Part shown: positions 1-7,184 of the stretch, one piece after another
How the letters are laid out: each line of letters begins with the position of its first letter
How positions within the stretch are numbered: the first letter of the stretch is position 1
Assembly (NCBI GenBank): GCA_045114665.1
Contig: JBGUKW010000231.1
Span: 1 to 13,433 of the forward strand
DNA: 13,433 nt
Origin: CADAWZ01 sp045114665
GTDB lineage: Bacteria > Vulcanimicrobiota > CADAWZ01
Direction of reading: 5' to 3'
Translations under genes and position numbers: made by a program
The notes under the pieces: model-generated
Told to the model about the DNA's origin: nothing
What the model saw: the letters and a program-made list of their open reading frames with translations, nothing else
Databases searched by the model: none

Positions 1-1
1 T

Positions 2-85
2 ATCCCTGCTTATGCGAATACAAACAAAAAAATAATAATAGCGGTTTTTGTTGCAGATGATGAAAAAAGGCAAGTTATTTTGTAA
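2..85 (+). CDS. C-terminal end of an unknown protein (5' truncated by window)
   Basis: An open frame enters from the left edge and runs for 27 codons to a TAA at 83-85. The peptide ends with a hydrophobic beta-strand-like stretch (KIIIAVFVADD) followed by a short polar tail, which reads like the end of a real protein. No family can be assigned from so little. It stops 27 nt before the favoured start of the glycosyltransferase gene, on the same strand, so the two may be co-transcribed. Confidence 0.4.
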   Translation: MPAYANTNKKIIIAVFVADDEKRQVIL

Positions 86-91
86 AAAATA

Positions 92-119
92 TTGACAAAG
101 GAAATAATAAAGTTGTATG
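92..119 (+). promoter_or_regulatory. Competing translation starts in front of the heptamer repeat
   Basis: Three possible start codons precede the repeat. TTG 92 and TTG 113 are in the glycosyltransferase frame; ATG 117 is in another frame. An AAAGGA Shine-Dalgarno-like stretch lies at 97-102, 10 nt before TTG 113 and 14 nt before ATG 117. TTG 92 has no visible ribosome site. At the present copy number ATG 117 reads through the repeat and stops at 198-200. It would be in frame with the enzyme at 6 or 9 copies. At 7 or 10 copies neither start frame would reach the enzyme. Confidence 0.5.
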
Positions 120-2677
120 TTTTTAGAGAACAGAGAACAGAGAACAGAGAACAGAGAACAGAGAATAGAGAACAGAGAACACTCCCAAAAATATCAGTAA
201 TAGTACCAGTATATAATGGTTCAGATTATATTTGTGAATGTCTTGATTCTATTGTTAATCAGACATTAAAAGATATTGAAATTATCTGTGTGAACGATGG
301 TTCAACAGATAATTCGCTTTCAATATTAAAAAAATACGCTTCTAAGGATACTCGAATAAAAATAATTGACAAAAAGAATGAGGGGCAAGGCTATGCTCGC
401 AAATGTGGTCTTGATATAGCAAGTGGTAAATATATAATGTTTTGTGATCAAGATGACAAATTTGCTTCAGATGATTCTTTTAAAATAGCTTTTGACAGAA
501 TAGAAAAATATAATACAGATATAGCTATATTTAAATTTGCATATTGGGATGAAGAAAATATAATTGAAACTAATAAAGGATATATGCCTTTAACAGATAT
601 TTTTAAACATAGTGATGAAAAATATCTTATGTTTTCTTATTTTGCTCCTTGGTTAAAAATATATAGAAAAAGTTTTCTCAATAAATATGATGATTGGTAT
701 TTTCCTAAATTTGCATTTATTGAAGACCCTCCTTTACATGTTCAAATTTTATTGAGAGCTAAAAATATTATTTATATAAATAATATTTTATATTTTCATA
801 GGACAACAAATCCAAAATCTATTACTATAGGAAAAAAATATACAAGTAAACATGCAGAAGCATTTTGTAATTTTACAGAGATAATTAAAAATATTTTAAT
901 TAAAGAAAATGTTTTGGAAGAATATCTAAAATATTTTATTAACTTTATAGTAACTCAATCTTTTGTTTATATAGAAGCATCTGATTATAATTCTAATGTA
1001 ATTATTATTTTACAAACTTTTTTTAAGAATAATTTTGAATTGATAAAATTAGGTATAAATATATTTAGTTTTTATGAAGAAGAAGATATTTATCCAAATT
1101 TAAATAACAAATATATATTTTATTGTAGGGCTATGTTGAGATTCTCTCCATATAAAATAATAGAATATATATATAAAAGAAGAAATAAAGATTATGAATT
1201 ACAGAAAAAATATGCTCCAAAAATTTCAGTAATAATTCCAGTATATAATGTTGAGAATTATCTTGCTGAATGTCTTGACTCTGTTATTAATCAGACATTG
1301 AAAGATATTGAAATTATCTGTGTAAATGATGGTTCAACAGATAATTCACTTTCTATTTTGAAAAAATATGCTCAAAGAGATTCTCGAATAAAAGTAATCG
1401 ACAAAGAAAATGAAGGATTAGGATATACAAGAAAAGCTGGTTTAAAAAGGGCAAGAGGAAAATATGTACTTTTTTTAGATTCAGATGATAAATATGATTC
1501 CAATTATTCTTTAGAGTATTTATGGTCTGAAATAAGGAAATATGATTCTGATATTTTGATATTTGGAATATCTAATTATTATGATGGTAATCAACATAAA
1601 TGGGATTTAAAAATAGACAAATCAGAAAATGTTGGTAGAATTTTAAATTTTCAAGAGTTTTCAGTATATATACTTAATGGATGCTTTTCTGCTTGTAATA
1701 AATTATATAGAAAAAAATTTTTAGATAGTTATAATGATTGGTTTTTCCCGAAAAAAATATATTATGAAGATATGCCTTTTCATGTTCAAATTATGATAAG
1801 AGCTAAAAAGATATGTTTTACTGATAAGGTTACTTATTTATATAGAGTAAATCCTTTATCTATAACAAGGCACTCAACTTTAATTAAAGATAGAAGAAAA
1901 ACTGAGTCTTTATTTAAAATTATTGATATAATTTTGAATATTCTTATTGAAAATAAATTGTTTGATAATTTGAGAGAAGAATTTATTTGTTTTTTTATTT
2001 CCTATACAATTACTCTTTTTTGGTCTATTTCTGTTAATATTGGTAATTTTAAAATGATTATAAAAAAAGCTAAGGAAATAATAAATAAAATTTCTATTTC
2101 TAATTTAGACATAGATAAATTATATTATAGTAAAGAAAAAAATATTTTTTTAAGTAATTATCAAATTATTTTTTATAAATTAATGATAAGGCTTTCTGAA
2201 GAACGATTTTTATTATATATGATAAAAAAGAAATATAAAATATCTAACGAAGAATTAAAATTTAAAAAATTGAATATGCAGAGTATGCAAGTCAATGAAT
2301 CTCCAAAAATATATAAACAAATAAATATTCAAGAACATACAATAAGATTATTGCGACATTGTTGGTCATATCGAATAGGTCGTGTTCTTTTATTCCCATT
2401 GTCAGTTTCTCTTGAATTTTATCGTTTTATCCGTGATTATAATTTGATAAAGAATTCAGGTTTATTTGATGTTGAATATTATTTAGCACAAAATGAAGAT
2501 GTAAGAAAAGCAAAAATTGATCCAATTAAACATTATCTAAAATTTGGTTGGAAACAGGGAAGAAATCCTTCAGCAAAATTTAATAATAATGAATATTTAG
2601 ATAAAAGACCTGATGTTAAAGCAAATGCTATCTGTCCATTAGTTCACTTCATAAAATTTGGAAAAAATGAAAAATAG
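113..2677 (+). CDS. Tandem-domain family 2 glycosyltransferase, probably phase-variable
   Basis: Likely transfers sugars from nucleotide donors to a cell-surface glycan at the inner face of the membrane. Positions are counted from the outermost start, TTG 92 (861 residues); the favoured start is TTG 113, which has an AGGA ribosome site 10 nt upstream. Residues 11-30 are encoded by the heptamer repeat (REQRTEN pattern). GT2 domain 1 begins at about 33 (ISVIVPVYNG, VNDGSTDN), with its DxD-type motif DQDD at 119-122. GT2 domain 2 begins at about 375 with the same motifs and DSDD at 463-466. Residues 789-861 carry two copies of the YYL...DV...P..HYLKFG repeat often found at the C-terminus of such enzymes. 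No signal peptide is evident. The gene looks more AT-rich than its neighbours, which may point to transfer. Donor and acceptor cannot be told; a double GT2 would fit a polymerase or an enzyme adding two residues. Confidence 0.85.
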   Translation: MYVFREQRTENREQRTENREQRTLPKISVIVPVYNGSDYICECLDSIVNQTLKDIEIICVNDGSTDNSLSILKKYASKDTRIKIIDKKNEGQGYARKCGLDIASGKYIMFCDQDDKFASDDSFKIAFDRIEKYNTDIAIFKFAYWDEENIIETNKGYMPLTDIFKHSDEKYLMFSYFAPWLKIYRKSFLNKYDDWYFPKFAFIEDPPLHVQILLRAKNIIYINNILYFHRTTNPKSITIGKKYTSKHAEAFCNFTEIIKNILIKENVLEEYLKYFINFIVTQSFVYIEASDYNSNVIIILQTFFKNNFELIKLGINIFSFYEEEDIYPNLNNKYIFYCRAMLRFSPYKIIEYIYKRRNKDYELQKKYAPKISVIIPVYNVENYLAECLDSVINQTLKDIEIICVNDGSTDNSLSILKKYAQRDSRIKVIDKENEGLGYTRKAGLKRARGKYVLFLDSDDKYDSNYSLEYLWSEIRKYDSDILIFGISNYYDGNQHKWDLKIDKSENVGRILNFQEFSVYILNGCFSACNKLYRKKFLDSYNDWFFPKKIYYEDMPFHVQIMIRAKKICFTDKVTYLYRVNPLSITRHSTLIKDRRKTESLFKIIDIILNILIENKLFDNLREEFICFFISYTITLFWSISVNIGNFKMIIKKAKEIINKISISNLDIDKLYYSKEKNIFLSNYQIIFYKLMIRLSEERFLLYMIKKKYKISNEELKFKKLNMQSMQVNESPKIYKQINIQEHTIRLLRHCWSYRIGRVLLFPLSVSLEFYRFIRDYNLIKNSGLFDVEYYLAQNEDVRKAKIDPIKHYLKFGWKQGRNPSAKFNNNEYLDKRPDVKANAICPLVHFIKFGKNEK
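125..180 (+). repeat. Eight copies of a 7-bp tandem repeat (AGAGAAC) in the GT gene start
   Basis: The units run 125-131, 132-138, 139-145, 146-152, 153-159, 160-166, 167-173 and 174-180. All are identical except the sixth, which has a final C to T change. The tract lies between the only plausible starts and the first conserved glycosyltransferase residues (PKISVIVPVYN). Any gain or loss of a unit therefore shifts the reading frame. Confidence 0.95.
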
Positions 2678-2726
2678 TTGTTTGAAACTATATATGTATT
2701 AAAAATGTTTTGCCAATTAAGTAAAG

Positions 2727-2798
2727 TTTTTTCTGTCTAAGTCAATGAACGGAAATAGAGCGAAGTGGAGCCTGAAGTGAATGACTTAGACAGAAAAA
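2727..2798. repeat. Long inverted repeat with 17-bp arms and a ~37-nt spacer
   Basis: The arm at 2728-2744 (TTTTTCTGTCTAAGTCA) is the exact reverse complement of 2782-2798. The spacer is purine-rich and less AT-rich than its surroundings, with GAAGTG occurring twice. The T-run is on the 5' side of the stem and the A-run on the 3' side, on either strand, so it is not an intrinsic terminator. It could be a small repeated palindromic element (REP or MITE-like) or a structured RNA. It lies 50 bp past the glycosyltransferase stop. Confidence 0.8.
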
Positions 2799-2868
2799 TT
2801 AAAGCAAATAATAAAAGGCTATTATAATAAATGTTGATATTTTGGCAAAACTTTTTCGTTATATATAT

Positions 2869-2893
2869 ACTGGAAAATTTTCCAGTTTTTTTT
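2869..2893 (+). terminator. Intrinsic terminator upstream of folE2
   Basis: The palindrome ACTGGAAAATTTTCCAGT (2869-2886) can fold into a 7-bp stem with a 4-nt loop, and is followed by an eight-T run ending at 2893. It would stop transcripts coming from the glycosyltransferase gene just before the folE2 promoter. Confidence 0.65.
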
Positions 2894-2895
2894 AT

Positions 2896-2924
2896 TTGCC
2901 ATATATATTTTTTTATGTTATAAT
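2896..2924 (+). promoter_or_regulatory. Sigma70-type promoter for folE2
   Basis: TTGCCA at 2896-2901, a 17-nt AT-rich spacer and a perfect TATAAT at 2919-2924. The expected start of transcription is near 2931, giving a leader of about 36 nt before the TTG start at 2967. The leader carries an AAGGAAAG ribosome site at about 2954-2961. It is too short for a riboswitch. Confidence 0.75.
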
Positions 2925-2966
2925 AGCCGATGAAACATTCATAGCAACAAAAGAAGGAAAGAAAAA

Positions 2967-3743
2967 TTGAAAGATATACAATCACAAAAAGACACTCGAC
3001 ATGTGGAAATACAAAAGGTTGGAGTTAGAAATGTACATATTCCTATGATAATACCAGAAAAAAATGGAAATGTACAAAATGTATCTGCTGAAGTTGAGCT
3101 AAATGCTTCTCTTGATTCTGAAATGAGAGGAACTCATATGAGTAGATTCATGGAAATACTAAACAAATATTCGAAAATTACATTGAGTTATGAATCTTTA
3201 AAAAATATTCTATCAGAGACAAAAGATGCACTAAAAAGTTCAAGTGTTTCGATGAATATAAAATTTAGATATTATATAGAAAAACAGGCTCCAATAAGTC
3301 AAAAAAAAGGGTTAATTGATTATATTTGTGGTTTTAAAGCCTCGCTTGATGAAAATTTTAAAACTATTCTCTATCTTGAAATTCCAATAATAACACTTTG
3401 TCCTTGCAGTAAAGAAATTTCTGAATATGGAGCTCATAACCAAAGGGCTTATGTAAAAATAAATGTAGAATATGATAGAGATGATGTTCTTTGGTTTGAA
3501 GACCTTACGCATGATATAGAAAAATTGGCAAGTGGGGAATTATATTCTATATTAAAGAGACCTGATGAAAAAGCAGTAACTGAGAGAGCTTATGACAATC
3601 CAAAATTTGTGGAAGATATTGTGAGAGATACTGCTATTTATTTAAAAAGTGCAGAAGGAGCATTAAATTTTGATGTAGAGTGTGAGTCTGAAGAATCAAT
3701 TCATAATCACAATGCCTTTGCTTATGTTAATTTTGGAATATAA
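2967..3743 (+). CDS. folE2: GTP cyclohydrolase FolE2 (type IB)
   Basis: Converts GTP to 7,8-dihydroneopterin triphosphate, the first step of tetrahydrofolate synthesis and also the entry to queuosine precursors, in the cytosol. The 258-residue length is normal for the family. Diagnostic motifs are visible: VGVRNVHIPM near the N-terminus (18-27), the LCPCSKEIS segment at 144-152 with Cys145/Cys147 (one of them the conserved active-site Cys of the family), GAHNQR at 155-160, and the C-terminal ESIHNHNAFA at 243-252. The start is TTG 2967, the only start well placed behind the AAGGAAAG ribosome site; it confirms that TTG starts are used here. FolE2 can work with metals other than zinc and in many bacteria replaces zinc-dependent FolE under zinc shortage. 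No Zur-type operator is evident at the promoter. The next gene is 72 nt away on the same strand and may be co-transcribed. Confidence 0.95.
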   Translation: MKDIQSQKDTRHVEIQKVGVRNVHIPMIIPEKNGNVQNVSAEVELNASLDSEMRGTHMSRFMEILNKYSKITLSYESLKNILSETKDALKSSSVSMNIKFRYYIEKQAPISQKKGLIDYICGFKASLDENFKTILYLEIPIITLCPCSKEISEYGAHNQRAYVKINVEYDRDDVLWFEDLTHDIEKLASGELYSILKRPDEKAVTERAYDNPKFVEDIVRDTAIYLKSAEGALNFDVECESEESIHNHNAFAYVNFGI

Positions 3744-3815
3744 ATTGGTGATTATTTTACCAACACCTCCTAATTTATGAATTGATTTTTCAGAGGAGAG
3801 AAAGACAAAAGAGAT

Positions 3816-4613
3816 ATGGAAGAAGAAAAAAAGATAACGAAATTACAATTTCATGCACAATATATAAAACAAAATTTGGGAATACATATTGTCATCTTAC
3901 TTTGTTTTGTCCTTCCTGCACTTCTTTTTATTGATTATATGCATGAATATGAAGTAATATCTTCAATGAAGATAGGGGAGGCTACTGTTGAAGCAAAGAG
4001 AAAAGCAGGTGAATTATTAAAATCAAGAAAAGAAATAAATTTGATTCAATATAAATATGGAGTAGATGGACAAATAATAACGACTGCATGTCCAGTTGGT
4101 AAAAAAAAGTGGAATAAAATAAAAGAGGGAGATAAAATAAAAATAGAATATGATGAAAAAGATCCTTCTAAAAGCAGAATCAAAAATTCGACTATATTAT
4201 TAGATCCATTTTCTTATGATTTTGATGAAATATTTACTCCTTTTATAATGACACCGTTATTTTTTATATTGGCGATATATTTATTACTAAAATTAAAAAA
4301 AGATAGAGATGAATTACAATTTTTGATTTTTAAAGGTAAACAAACTGAAGGAAAAATAATAAAGGCAGAATTAATAAAAGAAAAAAGAGAATCATATTAT
4401 AATACAGAATATGAATTTGAAGATGGAGAAAATAATAAATATACAGGAATAATAAAAATTCCATATTTACTAAATAAAGAAATTCCAAAAGGAAACGGAA
4501 TAGTATTATACGATTCCAACGATCCAAAAATAAATATATGGGGTGGAGAAAATATTTTTGATTATTTTTCGATCAATTTTAGAATACAGTTTAAAAAAAT
4601 TAAAAAAAAATAA
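3816..4613 (+). CDS. Two-TM membrane protein with duplicated DUF3592-like domain
   Basis: A 265-residue protein of unknown function. A short basic N-terminus is followed by TM helix 1 at about 21-42, a roughly 90-residue domain outside the membrane, TM helix 2 at about 139-160, and a cytosolic tail domain. The outer domain (about 57-122) has the DUF3592 look: alternating strands, then EGDKIKIEYDEKDPSKSRI. The tail (about 177-242) repeats this plan with KGNGIVLYDSNDPKINIW, so the protein seems to hold two copies of the module on opposite sides of the membrane. The start at ATG 3816 has GAGGAG at 3793-3798 (rather distant) and a weak purine run nearer. No promoter is apparent in the 72-nt gap after folE2, so read-through is likely. 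The family assignment rests on pattern only. Confidence 0.75.
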   Translation: MEEEKKITKLQFHAQYIKQNLGIHIVILLCFVLPALLFIDYMHEYEVISSMKIGEATVEAKRKAGELLKSRKEINLIQYKYGVDGQIITTACPVGKKKWNKIKEGDKIKIEYDEKDPSKSRIKNSTILLDPFSYDFDEIFTPFIMTPLFFILAIYLLLKLKKDRDELQFLIFKGKQTEGKIIKAELIKEKRESYYNTEYEFEDGENNKYTGIIKIPYLLNKEIPKGNGIVLYDSNDPKINIWGGENIFDYFSINFRIQFKKIKKK

Positions 4614-4621
4614 TGAAGCCC

Positions 4622-4650
4622 TTGACATATTAAGCAAATACAGTGATAAT
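4622..4650 (+). promoter_or_regulatory. Strong sigma70-type promoter for the repeat protein gene
   Basis: A perfect TTGACA at 4622-4627, a 17-nt spacer and GATAAT at 4645-4650. Transcription should begin near 4657. This leaves only about 14 nt before ATG 4671 but a normal leader before ATG 4689. Confidence 0.8.
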
Positions 4651-4672
4651 TTTAATAAGAAATTTATAAGAT

Positions 4673-4677
4673 GGAGG
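4673..4677 (+). promoter_or_regulatory. Ribosome binding site deciding start at ATG 4689
   Basis: GGAGG lies 11 nt before ATG 4689. The upstream in-frame ATG 4671 overlaps this site and has no ribosome site of its own, so ATG 4689 is the better start. Confidence 0.6.
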
Positions 4678-4688
4678 TAGATATTTCA

Positions 4689-7082
4689 ATGGACGGTTTT
4701 TCAAGTATTAATCTAAATATAGATTATAATATGACTTCTACAGTAAATGAAAAGTTTTCATCAAGTGAAAAGAGACTTAAAAAGCTAAGAAAATGGAAAT
4801 TGGTCTCAAGTTCAGATGTAGATAAAGTATCAAATAGTAAGAAACAATCTGTAAGTAGTACTCAACAGGGGCTTCAATCTGCAAGACAAGGTCAAGATTC
4901 TTTTGAACAGTCTAAACCTATGATGGCATTTGCACAGGGAGCAGCAGGAAAAGCATTGTCTTTTGGTGCTATGAATACGGCAATGACAGCTATTGGTCTT
5001 GCAAGTGGCAATTCTGTAAATATAGCTTCATTTGCAACAATGAATATGAATATTAACACAGATAATGTTGATCAATTATATGCAATGCTTGGACAGTCTC
5101 AAACAAATCAAATGAATATGTTTGGAGCTCTCTCACAGTTAAGTTCAAACATGTCCCAGCAAATGAATACTGGCAATATGCTTCAACAGAGTGTACAGTA
5201 TTTTGGTCAACAAGAGTCAATGTTTAATATGCAGGCTCTTCAGGCAAAATCAAAACAGATGATGTTGAATGGACTTTCAAGTGGTTTGACAGTTGCTTCT
5301 ACTGCTTTGACAGGAGCTGCTACTGGTATTGAAACTGCTTCAAGTGCAGTTCAAGCTGCTTCAAATGCTGTAGCTGGTATTCCATTCGTTGGTCCAGCTC
5401 TTTCTGCTGCATTAAAAGCTGTTGCAACAGCTCTAAAAACAGTTGCTAAAGGTCTAAAACAGGCTGCACAGCAACTTAAGAAACAAGCACAAAACTTAAA
5501 ACAACAAGCACAAAAGAGTGGACAACAGTATCAGCAATTCAATACAAAGAAAGCACAAATGAGCATGAAAAAAGCTCAAGAAATGCAAAAATTGCAACAA
5601 GTCCAACAGCAAATTCAGCAGACCCAACAGCAGATTCAGCAAGTATATCAATATATGCAACAGGGTCAGCAACAAATGCAACAAATTGTTCAACAACTTC
5701 AATCTCTCGGTCATTTGACAGACGGTGGCTCAGGTTATGGTGGTGGAATGCAAAATATGGCTGGCATGGGCGACATGATGGCAATGATGATGGGAATGGG
5801 AAATATGTTGGGTATGGCCATGAATATGGTAAATATGCTTGGCATGATGAGAAACCAAAATATGTTTGGAAACCAAATGGGTGGATTTGGCAATATGAGA
5901 GGCGGATTCGGCGGAGGATACTCAAATGGTAGAGTTGCTCCATTATTTGGTGGTACAGGCATGAATCTCACATCAGTTGGTCAACTTGGTGGAGCTAATG
6001 CTACAGGTAGTGGCATTCGTCTAACAGGTGTTGGTCAACTAGGTGGAGCTAATGTTGCTGCAAGTGGTATGAGATTGACAGGTGTTGGTCAACTTGGCGG
6101 TGCTAACTTTGCTGCTATGGGTGGTAAATTAACAGGAGTTGGACAGCTCGGTGGAAATAACTTTGCTGCTATGGGTGGCAATTTAACAGGAGTTGGTCAG
6201 CTCGGCGGTGCTAATTTCGCTGCTAATGGTGGTAAATTAACAGGTGTTGGTCAACTTGGTGGAAATAACTTTGCTGCTATGGGTGGAAAATTAAAAGGTG
6301 TTGGTCAACTTGGTGGTAACAATTTTGCAGCTAATGGTGGCAAATTGAGAGGAGCTGGACAGCTTGGCGGTGCTAATGCTGCTATGGGTGGAAGAGCTCT
6401 TACAAGTCCAAATCAGCTCGGTGGTGCTAATGCTACTGGAGTAAGAGGTGGAAAGAAAGAACTTTATGAACAACAGCTTATGGAAGCCGTTGCTGCATTT
6501 AATAATATGATTGGTGCTGTTGATATTAGACAACAAGGTGGTGGATTTGCAACACCAGGTATGCAACAACAAGCAGGTAGAGTGAATGTTGGCGGTGCTG
6601 GATATGGATTTGCAGGAAATGGTGGATATGGTTTTGGTGGATTTGCAACACCAGGTATGCAACAGCAAGCAGGTAGAGTAGGAGTTGGATTACCAGGAGC
6701 TAATATGGGAATGCAGGCAGGCGGTAGAGGAATGCAACCAATGACTGGTGGTATGCCAATGCAACAACCACAAATGCAAGGTATGGAGCAGTTCAATAGA
6801 CTTTCAGAACTTTGGAATAAAGTCAATCAAGAAAAAGTCATAGTAGATCAGAGTGTACAACAGAGTGTTCTTCAAATACTTGGTGGACAAGGTCAACAGC
6901 AGATGATGGGACAAATGGGTGGCATGATGAATCCAATGGGTGGCATGATGAATCCAATGGGTGGTATGATGAATCCAATGGCCAATATGAGAGGCAATAT
7001 GATGGGACAGATGAATATGCCTCATCAACCTCAAATGCACATGCCTCAAGCTCCTCAAGTACAACAAGGACCTCATCACTAA
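4689..7082 (+). CDS. Large low-complexity Gln/Gly/Met-rich repeat protein
   Basis: No known family is recognised. The protein (797 residues from ATG 4689; 803 if ATG 4671 is used) has distinct zones. Residues 1-190 are Ser/Gln/Met-rich with no signal peptide. About 199-257 is an Ala-rich, weakly hydrophobic stretch (includes VAGIPFVGPALSAALKAV) that turns into amphipathic Lys/Ala helices. About 258-341 is strongly Gln-rich and probably coiled coil. About 353-402 is Met/Gly-rich. About 427-588 holds nine 18-residue repeats of the form LTGVGQLGGANFAAMGGK. Then come two copies of GGFATPGMQQQAGRV, three copies of MGGMMNP and a His/Gln/Pro tail ending in HH. Cys and Trp are almost absent. The make-up is typical of self-assembling or prion-like proteins, so a scaffold, filament or condensate former is a reasonable guess. 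Secretion or membrane insertion through the Ala-rich part cannot be excluded. It has its own strong promoter and a terminator-like hairpin behind it. Confidence 0.85.
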   Translation: MDGFSSINLNIDYNMTSTVNEKFSSSEKRLKKLRKWKLVSSSDVDKVSNSKKQSVSSTQQGLQSARQGQDSFEQSKPMMAFAQGAAGKALSFGAMNTAMTAIGLASGNSVNIASFATMNMNINTDNVDQLYAMLGQSQTNQMNMFGALSQLSSNMSQQMNTGNMLQQSVQYFGQQESMFNMQALQAKSKQMMLNGLSSGLTVASTALTGAATGIETASSAVQAASNAVAGIPFVGPALSAALKAVATALKTVAKGLKQAAQQLKKQAQNLKQQAQKSGQQYQQFNTKKAQMSMKKAQEMQKLQQVQQQIQQTQQQIQQVYQYMQQGQQQMQQIVQQLQSLGHLTDGGSGYGGGMQNMAGMGDMMAMMMGMGNMLGMAMNMVNMLGMMRNQNMFGNQMGGFGNMRGGFGGGYSNGRVAPLFGGTGMNLTSVGQLGGANATGSGIRLTGVGQLGGANVAASGMRLTGVGQLGGANFAAMGGKLTGVGQLGGNNFAAMGGNLTGVGQLGGANFAANGGKLTGVGQLGGNNFAAMGGKLKGVGQLGGNNFAANGGKLRGAGQLGGANAAMGGRALTSPNQLGGANATGVRGGKKELYEQQLMEAVAAFNNMIGAVDIRQQGGGFATPGMQQQAGRVNVGGAGYGFAGNGGYGFGGFATPGMQQQAGRVGVGLPGANMGMQAGGRGMQPMTGGMPMQQPQMQGMEQFNRLSELWNKVNQEKVIVDQSVQQSVLQILGGQGQQQMMGQMGGMMNPMGGMMNPMGGMMNPMANMRGNMMGQMNMPHQPQMHMPQAPQVQQGPHH
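5967..6452 (+). repeat. Nine tandem 54-bp coding repeats (18 residues each)
   Basis: Copies start at 5967, 6021, 6075, 6129, 6183, 6237, 6291, 6345 and 6399. The consensus peptide is LTGVGQLGGANFAAMGGK. GQLGG(A/N)N is nearly invariant in copies 1-8, and copy 9 has PNQLGGAN. Copies 3-7 are the most alike; the outer ones have drifted. Synonymous differences between copies show the peptide is kept by selection rather than being only a fresh DNA duplication. Confidence 0.95.
6540..6679 (+). repeat. Pair of 44-bp direct repeats in the repeat-protein gene
   Basis: Segments 6540-6583 and 6636-6679 differ by one base and both encode GGFATPGMQQQAGRV. They are 96 nt (32 codons) apart, so recombination between them would delete codons in frame. 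Confidence 0.9.
6915..6977 (+). repeat. Three tandem 21-bp repeats encoding MGGMMNP
   Basis: Units at 6915-6935, 6936-6956 and 6957-6977 are the same apart from a silent C to T change in the third. Copy changes would stay in frame. Confidence 0.9.
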
Positions 7083-7111
7083 ACTCAATAATTAAATAGA
7101 AGGAAGATATA

Positions 7112-7155
7112 GGCTGTTCGCAGAAAATTTAAATTGCGACAGCCTTATTTTTATT
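7112..7155 (+). terminator. Terminator-like hairpin after the repeat-protein gene
   Basis: GGCTGTTCGCA at 7112-7122 pairs with TGCGACAGCC at 7135-7144, with one bulged T. A T-rich stretch interrupted by two A bases follows (7145-7155). Its GGCTGT/ACAGCC stem resembles that of the bidirectional terminator near 9742. No clear promoter follows before the next gene, so partial read-through is likely. Confidence 0.65.
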
Positions 7156-7184
7156 AAAAATATTTAAAAAAGGAAGCAAAAACT

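Larger units (their letters stand above)
2817..2928. other. Nested inverted repeats enclosing terminator and folE2 promoter
   Basis: Three dyads share one centre. The outer arms are GGCTATTATAA at 2817-2827 and TTATAATAGCC at 2918-2928. The middle arms are TGGCAAA at 2843-2849 and TTTGCCA at 2895-2901. The core is the perfect palindrome at 2869-2886. The right arms contain the -35 and -10 boxes of the folE2 promoter, so the left arms are mirror images of promoter elements. This may be a composite of terminator and divergent-promoter symmetry or a regulatory structure. Confidence 0.55.

Noticed and set aside
92..121. TTGACA at 92-97 and TATGTT at 116-121 look like a promoter with an 18-nt spacer.
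   Set aside because: Transcription would start near 128, inside the repeat and after all usable start codons, so it cannot express the glycosyltransferase as annotated. It is probably chance, although a role at other repeat lengths is not excluded.
2727..2798. Inverted repeat considered as an intrinsic terminator.
   Set aside because: On both strands the U-run precedes the stem and an A-run follows it; a terminator needs the U-run after the stem.
2737..2985. 82-codon frame on the - strand across the folE2 upstream region.
   Set aside because: It runs over the inverted repeat, the terminator and the folE2 promoter, and overlaps the folE2 start. Its peptide shows no recognisable domain.
3745..3763. 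Short dyad TTGGT/ACCAA after folE2 as a terminator.
   Set aside because: The 5-bp stem is too weak and no T-run follows.
5967..6452. Regular 54-bp repeats considered as a CRISPR array.
   Set aside because: The units are contiguous, without unique spacers, are in frame and encode a conserved peptide.
5496..6826. Several frames opposite the repeat-protein gene, giving Leu-, Pro- or Ser/Cys-rich peptides.
   Set aside because: They are mirror images of Gln-, Gly- and Met-rich codons on the coding strand. They have no ribosome sites and their composition is explained by the sense repeats.
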